From Umbelopsis ramanniana AG (lineage: Eukaryota > Mucoromycota > Umbelopsidomycetes > Umbelopsidales > Umbelopsidaceae): a DNA stretch of 64,000 nt. This document shows, in pieces, positions 53,823 to 64,000 of this stretch (its first letter is position 1; the number at the start of each line of letters is the position of its first letter). Under the pieces are notes generated by a model. It did not search any database and was not told the origin of the DNA. It was given only the letters and a program-made list of their open reading frames with translations. A program made the position numbers and the translations under genes. The stretch is taken from positions 372,001-436,000 of the forward strand of contig NW_026252090.1 of assembly GCF_025399195.1 (NCBI RefSeq). The letters are read 5' to 3'.

Positions 53823-54863
53823 GGATATGGCGTATAGCTACATGAGGCAGAGGCTGTGTTAGCTAACGCATGAGCCTCAAAATACGGCTGGCTGTTAGAA
53901 AATTTTCTCCACACAGGTACTGAAATAAACACTTTGATCCACGCTGTCACTTTTCAGAATAAACCATGGTATTCTCAAGAACTTGTCGCGCGTCCACCAT
54001 CAAGCTCTGAATAATAGTAAATGTCTATGCTAATGGTCATAGCTACATTTCTATCAACGAATGCTGCCGAGGCGAGGGCTGATCCTGGGCTGTGTTGTAG
54101 AAACAAGCGCCTCAAATCAATAACAACATTGGGTCATTTGGACTAGAATGAGCTTCGGGATACCGCCCGGCACGCCCCTTTATGGTGCATTAAGCCACTG
54201 AAGCGCAAGATCCGCCATCTTGGTAAAAATATAATTGGCTAAGGACGAGGCTTGAGCAAGGAGGCAGCATAAAGGCTTATGATCTACCATGACAAAGATG
54301 ACCTTTGCTTTTCAGTGTCAAGAAGCGGCAGTCATAGCATCTTGTAGAACATCATACCTGTGCTCAAAAATCATAGAGAGCAATCTACCAAACCATTTGA
54401 TGCTGTTCAAAAGTAAAAAAAGAAAAAGCGCTTTGCCTTGCGCGATGTTTATGATGTGCCTTGCGGCTTAGATGGCGGATGTGGGTCATTTCCTTTTTGT
54501 TTTTGTTTCTACTGTTTTAAATTGGACATTTTAATTTTTTTTTAGGAAAAAAGAAAATTGAATGAATGAATGAATGGAAGGAAGGAAGGAGTATATCAAG
54601 CAGCCACGTACATGCATAGCCATTACTTGCGAATTTTCAAAAATATGCCGTTGTAAAACAAAGCTACTGAGTGAATGAGTGAATTAGTGTTGAAGGAACA
54701 GAAACCAAAAAAAAAAAAACGAAAGAGGGAAGAACATATACTTTCTCCCCAGGTGGGATCTCTCCATTGCATTGGAAGAAAAGATATGAAAGAATGATAT
54801 GTGCAAAACAAAAAAGATTGACAAAAAAGAAACACTAGTTGAATAGAAATATCAGAAGCCGGT
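53823..54863. other. Spacer upstream of the repeat-protein gene and downstream of the ApsA-like gene
   Basis: About 1 kb without a supported gene. It contains a tetranucleotide tract (GAAT then GGAA units, about 54559-54590), an A run near 54708-54719, and the 3' UTR of the ApsA/Num1-like gene. Confidence 0.5.
54559..54590. repeat. GAAT/GGAA tetranucleotide microsatellite
   Basis: Four GAAT units followed by several GGAA units, a compound simple repeat in non-coding sequence. Confidence 0.8.
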
Positions 54864-57800
54864 TCAATTGACAGATCCGTTTCCACTGGTGATACTCGTG
54901 GCGAAAGGCTGATCAAAACTTGCTCCAGATACTGGACGGTATTGTTTAGATGAGCGATGATGGTGTTGATGTTTTTCTAGTTTGGATATATGATGTTTTC
55001 CATCGCAACACATGCGGACATCCTCCAAATCTTCAAGGTCGTCGTCGTTCAAACCATCACCAGCATACCTGGCACTGTCGGCCCTGGAAGGAGCATGGCT
55101 TGCTGAGCTACTAAACACACTTTGAATGCGCTGATAGCTTGGTTTTCTCAAAAGAATCGATGGATTGCTTCGCATAGACTGTGGATCTGGTCTTGGCTGG
55201 GCCATACCAAGCACGTTACCAGTGGGTCGAGCTAGCAAATAGTTGATAGCTTGAAGCCAAATTTCATGTTGAGCAATATCAGGTGCCGTGAACTTGATGT
55301 CTCGAGTCGACGTTTTGACAACAAGACTGACATTGGGTAGACCGGGAGGACTGTTGGAATGTTCTGGGACCGAGGTGATGCTCTCAATGTTGACACTCTT
55401 CGCCTTGGCTTCACCATTCGAACCGGGTTCCTTCATACTCCAGTACAACGTACGAGAGTAAGGGTGTATCCAGAAGAATCGACGATGTCGGTTATCGGAA
55501 AATCCACTACCCACTGCCTTGCGAGTGTTCTTGTACATCCAACCACCGATCATGGTTTGAGTGATATTGGATACAATGTTGGGCGCCATGGTCGATGAAT
55601 ATCCTTCCTTTTCAGAAATTGGTTTATAAATAGACGATGATGCACGCCGAGAACCAGATCCTAGATCACTGCGACTGATATTATCAAACTCGCGCTTGTT
55701 AGCAAATGTAATCTCATTACCATCAGGAGACGCAGAAAGCGCTGCCAAGTTCTTTTGGGTGAGCTTGCTGGGTTGGTATGCAGTATTAAAAATGGTAGCA
55801 TGTCCGTGGGCACGATCTTCATGTGGCACTGCGGTCCGGAGCGATGACATTGCTTCTTCTCCACTGGGTGATGCTTTAATATCTTCAATGGGGGCTTCCT
55901 GGTGGGCCACAGTAGGGTGTGCGGATAAGGAGTGCTTTTCTGCCGCCATACCAATACCGACAATACCACCCGTTAAAGCGGCTGCTTCCACAAGCTTGGA
56001 TGAAGTATTTTGAGCTGATCCATTGGACTGTTCATCACTAGAAATTGCAGTTGGAACATCCCTAGTGGCTTGTGGCAATGACATATTTTCTTGTTGCACT
56101 TGTTTGGCGGGAACCCCGGTGGCAGTGTTTGTGGCAGTATCATGATCGACTACTGCAGGTATGCTAGCATGGGACTTTTCGCCAAAAACGTCAGCATCTT
56201 CGCCACCTTCTGTCATGTCACCAGTCTTCATGTTGGCTTCAGCTACAGCTGGAGCCATCTGCTCAGCCGCACTTGGCATCACCGCGGCGAAGTCCTTATA
56301 TTGTTGATCAGGAACTGCATCGCCCGATGGCGTATATCCATTGACTGGTGGAGAAACAACTGGATGTGATGACACCACTTCATCAGCGGTAGTATGCAAA
56401 GGAGATGATTTGTTATCAGCTAACGCATAAGCACCGGCAGCAACACCTGCAGCTAAAGCAGTGGTGGCCAAAATATCGGAAGAAGGTATATCTGCTTTCT
56501 CAGATGAGGCAGCATGGTCGATGGGTATGGGCTTGCCTTCGGTTTCTTGATCAGCAGATACAAGAATGGGCAAAGCCGTTGCAACGTTACGTTCAGAAGA
56601 AGGTGTATCATCTGGCGCAGTTTGAGTGGCAGCATCAACAAGAATAGGCTTACTCTCAACCGCTTGGACGGTAGCAACATTATCCGTTTGGGCAAGCGTG
56701 GGTGTTGAAGTAGGGGCATGACCTTCAGGTACTTCGGCTGTGAAAAAAAAAATTTAGAAACTGTTTGATGTGGAAAAATCATAATGAGTCTTGTATGCAT
56801 ACCTGCGCTGGTGTCCATTACATCATTCGCACCCTCGTGCTCATCTGATGTTACAGAAGTGTTGTTCGCTACCTCAGGGATAGCAAGAGTAGAAACAACT
56901 GACTGAGCCACTTCCGGTTGGGCAACTGCCTTGTCGTTTAATTCTACTTCACCTGGCAAGGTCGATTGAGCTTCCATTGTACGGTCGATCATTTGGGCAT
57001 TTTCGGGTTCCTCGCTTTGCTCTGTCTTATGGGCAGTATCAACGGGTACGGGAGTAGCATCTTCAGTAATAGGAAGGCTGGAATCTGTACTGACTTTGTC
57101 GTTGAGCTCTTGAGCAGTAACCTGTTCTACAACTGCATTTTGCTTTTTCTGCTCAATAGGTGAAACGATGGACTTATCCGTTATCTCAGGCTCGGAAGCT
57201 TGTGTTGGACTAGTTGCAGCAGCATACGCTCCATCACGCTTAGTGAGTTGTGTTGGACTAGTTGCAGCAGCATACGCTCCATCACGCTTAGTGAGCTCAT
57301 GAGCAGCCAAACCACCAGCAGCCAATCCGGCAACAGCAGACAGTCCATTGAATGCAGATGGAGTATCAATTACATCTGTATTGACCCCTGTATCAACGTG
57401 GATCACTTGGGGTTGCTCAGCAGGAATAGATTCGCTAACAAAGACAACCGGGTCTGTATTCACTCCCATATCAACACCTGGATTGTAGTTCTTGCTGCCA
57501 GAAAGTTCGGATGACAAGGGAACAAAATTGGCTTGAGCCAAACCGAGAGAGGCTTTGGCATCCAGAGTATGAATGCTGTCCGAATCGCTCGTCTCACTTA
57601 AACCTCCAGATGAATCGAAACGTCTATGAAGGTCATCAGGGTGGTCGTCATAATCGTCTTCGGAATTATCGCTATTGAGAATTTCAAGTTCGTCGATATC
57701 CTCATACTCTTCATCATCGCTAGGTCGTCGAGGGGTGAGGCCTTTGGCGCGTCGAGCAGGAGCACGCTTCTTGTTTCCGGCTTTCTTGAGTCGGCGACCA

Positions 57801-59422
57801 GAGGCAGAGAGACTACCAGCAGCACCTTCACCTGTGCCATAACCGGATCCACTAGCACGGTCTGCACCAACATCGGCCCACATGTGGGATCCGTTTCTCA
57901 ATTGCTCAATGGTCTCTTGAGAGTCAGCCAAATGTTTCTTTAGTTCAAAGCGATCCTGTTTCTCTTTATGGAGAGATGATCTCAAATTGGAAATCATGCG
58001 ATGCGCGTGTGAGAGCGACGTCTTGAGGGTTTCCAATTCAAGAGCAGTATTGCGGGGAGCATGTGTTGGTGAAGGCGGCGGTGAAGCATTTGGTGAGTGA
58101 CCATGTTGCTTTCCATTCGCCTCGTCGTCAGAACCATTCGTATTTGCATTATCACCATTTCCAGCGAGATCAGCATCTGTGATACTTTTTCTGTTGGACT
58201 TGCTAAGACTGCGAACCGCTATCAATTCTGCGGCGGTAGTTTCCAATTGCTTGGCGACTTCATTTTTTTCACGCTGTAGAGTACTGGAATGTTTGCGCAT
58301 GGTATTCATATCTTGTTCATGGCGAGTTTTCATGGTTTCGACTTGTGACGTTAGTTTTTCTTCTGTACTACGCAACACCTCCACTTCCTGAGTCAGGCTA
58401 GTAAGCTGCTTCGACATCTTGTTTTGATCGGTGACTGACTTGCTTAATGAGTGTTGAAGTTCAGCCATAGAATTTCCAAGCTCTTGTTTTGCGAGTTCCA
58501 AATTCCAAGCATCCTCTTTCAGATGTTCTAAAAAACCATACAAGTGTTAGCGTCAAAATACCATTGTGTACGACCGTGATTTCAACTACGGGGCAGAGGG
58601 GGGTTTTACCTTCACTTTCTTGGCTTTGCTTAAGCTGCTTAGCAAGTACTTCAGCTAACCTTTCACTTTCTGCTTTATCTGTTTCTAGTCGGCGAAGTTG
58701 CTCCTCCTTCTCCTGCAGTAAAGATTGCATTTTCCTAACCTCCAACAGCAGGCCTTGGCCGATTTCCGTTGCAAATTCGATATCATTATTGCGTCTGTCG
58801 GTATTCGGTACCTTTGAGCGCCGTTTGGTTGGAGTGGTGCTTTGAGGAGGAGGAGGTAGCAAGGATGAAGTCGATGGTGGAGGAAGTATGGTGGATGAAG
58901 TTGGAGTAGGTAAAGGATCGCCAGTTGAGTTACGATTATTTAACTAGTGAATACAAAAACATACCACAATTAAAAAGACATTCTCCATGCAAGCAGTAAA
59001 TGATGCATAAGTTATTTTAGCTTGTTCCACGTTACCTTATCGGTTCGTTTCAATGGAGGTGAGCCCATGAAACCTGCATATGATTTATAGGCATTCAGCT
59101 CTCGCTCCAGAGTTTGTAATTTTTCTTTGGTAGCTGGAGACAAGTCATCCTCATTGATGACCGCTGTAGCAGCTTCGGCGTCCTTCTCCTTTTCTTGACT
59201 GGCATATTTTTGCAACATACTTTGGGTTGTGTCGCTTTGAGAAGGTTGTAGACCACCACGCTGTTTATCGGTGTGAGGAATTCTTCTTGTCCTAACCCCT
59301 GGTGAACTAGAGGTTTGAAGTGAAACTGAAGCACTCAACGGCTGTGGCGAGGTTTGTTGTGACAAAGGAGTTGAACTTGACACTTTGGGTATAAGTGAAG
59401 AGGTATCCTCTGGTTTAGACAT
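54864..59422 (-). CDS. ApsA/Num1-like cortical anchor with coiled coils and PH domain
   Basis: Large cortical protein of about 1,440 residues, resembling Aspergillus ApsA, yeast Num1 and fission-yeast Mcp5, which anchor dynein or mitochondria at the cell cortex. ATG 59420-59422. The N-terminus is Ser/Thr/Pro-rich, with a basic RRIPHTDKQRGG segment. Coiled coils follow: EVRKMQSLLQEKEEQLRRLE, then LAKQELGNSMAELQHSL to EKNEVAKQLETTAAELIAVR. The middle is acidic and disordered, with three Ala/Gly-rich hydrophobic stretches (for example AVAGLAAGGLAAHELTK and ATTALAAGVAAGAYALA). The C-terminal PH domain is diagnostic: GGWMYKNTRKAVGSGF, HRRFFWIHPYSRTLYWSM, VVKTSTRDIKFTAPD and HEIWLQAINYLLARP. Three introns (about 56738-56800, 58530-58610, 58945-59034). 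A 48-bp tandem duplication and several VDxxxxT repeats are noted separately. Confidence 0.83.
57201..57296 (-). repeat. 48-bp tandem duplication within the ApsA-like gene
   Basis: Two adjacent, nearly identical 48-bp units (differences only at the right boundary), coding two copies of LTKRDGAYAAATSPTQ. In frame and apparently recent. Confidence 0.92.
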
Positions 59423-60151
59423 AATTATTTTCTGAAAAGCCAGGGCGTATGTTCGCTATGTTTCAGATTGAGGAGGAGTGGTGTTCGGGCAAATGGGGCG
59501 ATGGCAATGCAATGCAAGAGGAAAGATGGGATGCCCAGAGAATTAAAGGAGAAATAATCAAGTTGAATTATGCTGGGATTGAGATCTTGTTTGATTGCAA
59601 AAAAATAATAAGATGAAGCAATAGCGGATAGCTCGGGAGAGAGAGCGTGATTTGTTGTGGGTGGGCTTAAAAAAGGAAAGTAGTTTGAAATAACCGTGTG
59701 ACGAAAAGGAATGTGATGGGAGATGGAGCAGCTTAGTAGCACTCTCTTTCCCTTTCTCTTGAAGAGGTTGGGTTGGGTGTATGAAAAAAATGGAAGGACA
59801 AGTTTTTTTTTTTTTTCACAACCCACCTCGTTCTACAAGTCAATTATCGGTCCCTGTCTCCCGCTCGTCCCCCCACACTCTTGTTAGGATAGCCAGCCAA
59901 TGTAAGATCTTCTCTTCCCCTTGTTGAAACGTAACGAAATCATACTTAGAAAGTGCTATGCTATGCTACGAGGCAAACTGCTATTTGAGATATCTTCACG
60001 TTCAAAATTTTATTGCAATCTCATTTTCGTTGTACATGCTCCCCCAATCGGAGTGTGTTCAGATGTCGACGTAATCTTCTTTGCTCCGATACGGTTCCAT
60101 ATTTAAAGGGTGGCAGCAGCTAGAACTCTCAGCAATTTACTCTCTTTTGAA
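59423..60151. other. Divergent promoter region, ApsA-like and aldo-keto reductase genes
   Basis: 729 bp. The ApsA side has CT/GA-rich sequence and a T run (59802-59816). The reductase side ends with a TATA-like element. No gene recognised. Confidence 0.55.
60100..60107 (+). promoter_or_regulatory. TATA-like box of the aldo-keto reductase gene
   Basis: TATTTAAA lies 45 bp before the ATG at 60152-60154, followed by a CT-rich start-site region (CTCTCAGCAATTTACTCTC). Confidence 0.5.
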
Positions 60152-61672
60152 ATGTCTGCTACTTACACTGCTATCACTACTCTTAACACTGGCGCCAAGT
60201 TGCCTTTGGTTGGTCTCGGCACCTGGCAATCCCAGCCCAATGAGGTAACATGACGTGCCCAGCTTTATTGTTTTCAGATCAAATCTTAACCAACATAAAC
60301 ACTGTCAGGTCTACGAAGCCGTTTTGACTGCTATTAAGGCGGGATACCGCCATATTGATACCGCTTGGATTTGTAAGCCCCACTCTAAACTCCATTGATT
60401 CGGATCTTAAAAAAAAAAAGACTTAAGATGCACTAATACTTTATAATGACAATAGACGGTAATGAAAAGGAAGTTGGTCAAGCCATCAAGGACTCTGGTG
60501 TCGATCGTCAGTCATTGTTTGTCACTACCAAGCTGTAGGTTTTAGGGGCATTGGCAGTGCATGCGACGTATTTTCAATTTTTTGTACTGACGCAATATTA
60601 TGCAGCTGGAACAACGCCCATTCTCCCCAAGATGTTGAGAAGGCTCTCGAGCATTCCCTCAAGAACTTGCAATTGGAGTACTTGGACTTGTATTTGATGC
60701 ACTGGTATGACGCAACTATATATGGAATAGCCAACCCCTACAGACGCTGATCTACTATTGTGCTCAATTTTTAGGCCTGTTGCTTTCAAGTCTGGTGCTA
60801 GCGCCGTGCCCAAGGATGCCGATGGAAAGGTTGAGCTTAGCCCAGTCGACTACACTGAGACTTATGCTGTAAGTATGACAATGGATGTTGATCACAAAAA
60901 CCATCAAGGTCTAATGGTTAAAACTTTCAATCTAGGCAATGGAGAAGCTTGTTGGCGATCGTGTCCGAGCCATCGGAGTGTCCAACTTCACTATCACCAA
61001 GCTTCAGAGACTCTTGAAGACCGCTCAAATCACACCTGCTGTCAATCAGGTATGTGACGGATCGCCTTTAGTGGAACTTATTGCGTGACAAACACTGTGT
61101 AGCACTTTAAGGCTAAACCTTTACCCTTCACAGGTTGAATTGCATCCTTATCTTCCCCAAACCGAACTTTTGGACTTCTGCAAGCAAAACAAGATCCACG
61201 GTAAGTCATACTATCTTTGAATATTTCAATGACGAGATAGACTACTAAACACGTGCTATTAGTCACCGCATACTCTCCCCTCGGTTCCACTTCTGGCCCT
61301 GTCCAGCAAGAGCCTGTCATTGTAAGTTACTCGTGGTGATTATAAGGATGGTGTGGCGTACCTCGTAACAATAGAAACGGAAGGATAGTGGCTAACTTGA
61401 CTTGGGTTCCATTGAAATAGTTGGAGCTTGCCAAGAAGTACAACGTTGAGCCCGCTCAAGTTTTGATCTCGTGGGCTGTTAAGAGAGGCACCAGCGTTTT
61501 GCCCAAGTCCGTCACTGCATCCCGTATTGTCAACAACTTCAACGAGGTTCCTCTTACTGCTGAAGATGTGGCTGCAATTGACGCTATTGGTACCAACAAC
61601 CCTCCCCGACGTGTTGTCGATCCTTCCGCCTCATGGGGTTCTGACATCTACGATGCTGGTGCCAAGTTGTAA
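60152..61672 (+). CDS. Aldo-keto reductase (NADPH-dependent)
   Basis: TIM-barrel oxidoreductase of about 320 residues in roughly eight exons. First exon 60152-60244 reads [20 protein letters not shown], then [11 protein letters not shown]. The catalytic tetrad is visible: Asp and Tyr in HIDTAWIYGNE, Lys in FVTTKLWNN, His in LYLMHWPVAF. The cofactor-binding signatures are [35 protein letters not shown] and [15 protein letters not shown]. The C-terminus ([20 protein letters not shown], then Leu) resembles fungal glycerol dehydrogenase / D-galacturonate reductase / xylose reductase-type AKRs; the substrate cannot be decided. A TATA-like promoter and codon choice rich in C-ending codons suggest good expression. 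Convergent with the PPR gene 158 bp away. Confidence 0.93.
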
Positions 61673-61830
61673 AAGACCAAAAAAAAAAATGGCTGCAGTA
61701 TCGCTTATAAATATGGCTTGATAGATTTTCTTTACGTCTTGCAATCAAAATAAACCTTTCAATTATATTTATTCAAATGCCATCCAGGCACGGTATGGAT
61801 GCTCTATAATTTACATTACACTTCCATCAT

Positions 61831-64000
61831 TCACGCTACTTCAATGGTCATTGCCGTCTCTTCGCTCAAGTACACCTTAGCTTGTGATAGGCAGTCGATG
61901 AGAACATGGTCTCCCTCAATGGCACCCGATTGCACTTGATCAATGGCTTCTTCGTACAGCTCCTTGATTTTATCAACATCTTGAACTTTCATGAAAGCTT
62001 GAAGCATGACACAATAAGTGAACGCGTTGGGCTGCTTGTTTTCTGTCTCCTTCATGAGGTGGAAAATCTTTTGCGCCACATCCATCTGAGACGTATTGAC
62101 ACAAGCTTCGATTAAGGACGTGTAGGTATATACATTTGGGTTGATACCCACTGCTAGCATATCGCTGTGAATGCTAAGCGCTGCCTGCATGTTGGCGGTA
62201 TCCGCATACATCTTGATTAAGGTGGTATATAAGACGACATCGGGTTTAATACCAGTCGCGACGGCCTGCTCAAAAATGCGAATCGAATTCCTGACCGTGG
62301 CTTCCGGATCGTCAGACGCAAATGCCTTGATCAAAGTGGTAATGGTGACATGGTTGGGTAGTATTCCGTCCGCCAACATTGCTTGAAACCAGTGAATCAC
62401 TTCCGGCGTATTCCTGGCTTCCGAAAATGCGTTAATCAGGATGTTGTAGCTGTAGATATTAGGCTGAATGTTGAGATCTCTCATCATATGATAATATTCT
62501 ATACAAGCGTGAAGATTCCCCGCCTGGGCGTTGGCCTTCATTGCCTCTGAAAATGACGCCGCATCAGGCGGATATCCTCGATCGATCATAGCCTGTATCA
62601 TGATTGATATCTGGTCCGTTGCTCTCTGGTCTGAAAACACTTGAAGAAGGACGTTGAACGCTTCGATGGATGGTTTGATATCACTGGACATTAATTCCTG
62701 AAATGTTTCGAGAGCTTTGGTGTGCTGTTTGGACTTTTGATAGTGTCTCATAAGAAACACGTAGGACTCGCACCTTGGTATAGTACCGTCCACCTTCATC
62801 GCTTGAAAAAGATCTTCCAAAAGGTGATATTGCTTCCAATGATATGCAACCCACATTAGATGCTCCAACTTTCCTGCCACCTCGCCAGTCTCCATAAGGC
62901 TGTATAAACGCTTTGTTGCCTCTGCGCCATTATTAGATTTGAATTGCGAATAAATGTCAGTTGACACCTTGAAATCATCTTCTGACATGTTGGATAGCTG
63001 GTTCTTGGTTACATATTCTATAACCTCGCTACATAATTCCGATTCTTGTCCTTGTGAGAACAGATGTAAAAGTTGATATATCCAGCTTCTCGTCAACTTT
63101 TTGGCATCTCCCATTGTCACCATTTGTCGAAATATCGTTATGGCCGCTTCGGGTTCCTTTGCACGTATGGCACGGTGAAGCATCTTGTAGTCTGAAATGG
63201 GTATATCGTTGACAAAAGCTAAAAAATCTTCCTTGCCAACCCCAGAGACTTCAACGTCGTTTAAAATACTTTCTATCTGTTGATCTTTCTTAAGCGCTGC
63301 CGGCTCCATCACAGTAAGTTGGCGAGCATACCGAAGCAATGCATAAAGATCACCAACAACCTCAGTTGGGATGGCTGGATTCCGGCTGCTTTTCCGTAAT
63401 GAACGATATATAGACCAAGCTCGTTCGCATTGTCGCAATTTGAGGGCTTGTACAAGATGTGACAGTTCCAAACTGCTTGCTAGATTGAATACTAGGTGAC
63501 TGTTATAAGAGAGATGTCGACTAAATCTCAGGCGACCTAGTACCTGAGCATGTGCAAACACACGTCGCTGTGCTATTGCTCGCTTGAAGAAGTCTCCATG
63601 AGGTGAATGAGTTATTGCAGGTACTGTAGAAGTCCATGAGCGATCGGCCGCCAGTGTCAGAGTCCGGATTAAATGCGTTTTCCAACAGTTCGGCCGCTGC
63701 GGTGTCCTCCTTGGAAGTGCCATGGACCGTATCATGCTCAATGGTACTCCAAAGTGGCACGACCTTGGCATTGAGTTTCGAAGAATATTTTTTTTGCTTA
63801 GCACCTGCGAATCTCTGGTAAACGGTTTGACTTTTTACAAGACCAATTTTTTTGCAGGTCCGACTGAATTTTCCGTTTTGACTGTACGAGCCTCCACTGG
63901 CAGTGAAGGGATGATCTTTTGCTTCTACAAGGTAGCCAGATCGAGTCTCCTGAAGAATCAATATAACCAGCACATATGCTAAGATATATTGTTTCAAAAT
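61831..64000 (-). CDS. Pentatricopeptide repeat (PPR) protein, 5' end beyond or near right edge
   Basis: Organellar-type RNA-binding protein, probably mitochondrial. The C-terminal two thirds are PPR motifs of about 35 residues: for example KPSIEAFNVLLQVFSDQRA, IQPNIYSYNILINAFSEARN, ILPNHVTITTLIKAFASDD, IKPDVVLYTTLIKMYADTAN, INPNVYTYTSLIEACVNTSQ and QPNAFTYCVMLQAFMKVQD. The stop is at 61831-61833. The frame of the repeats is open to 63804 but has no good N-terminus. From about 63640 rightward a second minus-strand frame has clearly better codon use (KVVPLWSTIEHDTVHGTSKE, DTAAAELLENAFNPDSDTGG), so an intron starting at the GT in CTACA|GTACCT (near 63629) and ending at one of several frame-correct AGs is likely. 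No ATG is seen in that frame before the edge, hence the gene is given as 5'-partial. Confidence 0.78.

Overview
The window is a gene-dense nuclear segment of a filamentous fungus, most probably an early-diverging one (Mucoromycota, Mucorales-like). Evidence: short spliceosomal introns (about 50-90 nt, GT-AG) in most genes; fungal-type genes such as TIM54, CBP3, DUG2 and an ApsA/Num1 cortical anchor; and a GH46 chitosanase, which fits an organism with chitosan in its own wall. Assignment to the phylum is an inference from gene content and gene structure.

Left third (1-35.3 kb): conserved housekeeping genes. In order: an RTP1/TANGO6-like RNA polymerase II assembly factor (minus strand, cut by the left edge), the cytochrome bc1 assembly factor CBP3, the spliceosome core protein PRP8 (complete), TIM54, a tiny divergent APC13-like gene, an amino acid/choline permease, the glutathione-degradation peptidase DUG2, an MME1-like mitochondrial carrier, the SF3b subunit CUS1/SF3B2, and the CORVET subunit VPS8. 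Two pairs are divergent over very short intergenic spaces (TIM54/APC13 and carrier/SF3B2).

Middle (35.3-44 kb): an accessory-looking stretch with long non-coding spacers, degenerate reading frames, and two divergently oriented exported hydrolases of largely bacterial family affinity: a membrane-anchored GH46 chitosanase and a lysyl-endopeptidase-like serine protease.

Right part (44-64 kb): ribosomal protein eL38 (start codon alone in its first coding exon); a LisH/CTLH/CRA protein; an asparagine-synthase-type ATP pyrophosphatase that lacks the glutaminase domain but carries a C-terminal zinc ribbon; a polytopic membrane protein of unknown function; a tandem pair of secreted proteins sharing an N-terminal domain, one carrying a long Asp-Trp-Asn-Lys-Asp-His-Gly repeat array; an ApsA/Num1-like dynein/nuclear-migration anchor with a PH domain; an aldo-keto reductase; and a mitochondrial PPR protein that runs to the right edge.

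Most promising for novelty: the secreted DWNKDHG-repeat protein and its neighbour (50.4-53.8 kb), the membrane-tethered chitosanase, the stand-alone zinc-ribbon asparagine-synthase protein, and the unidentified polytopic membrane protein. I did not see a CRISPR array, an rRNA, or a tRNA I could support.
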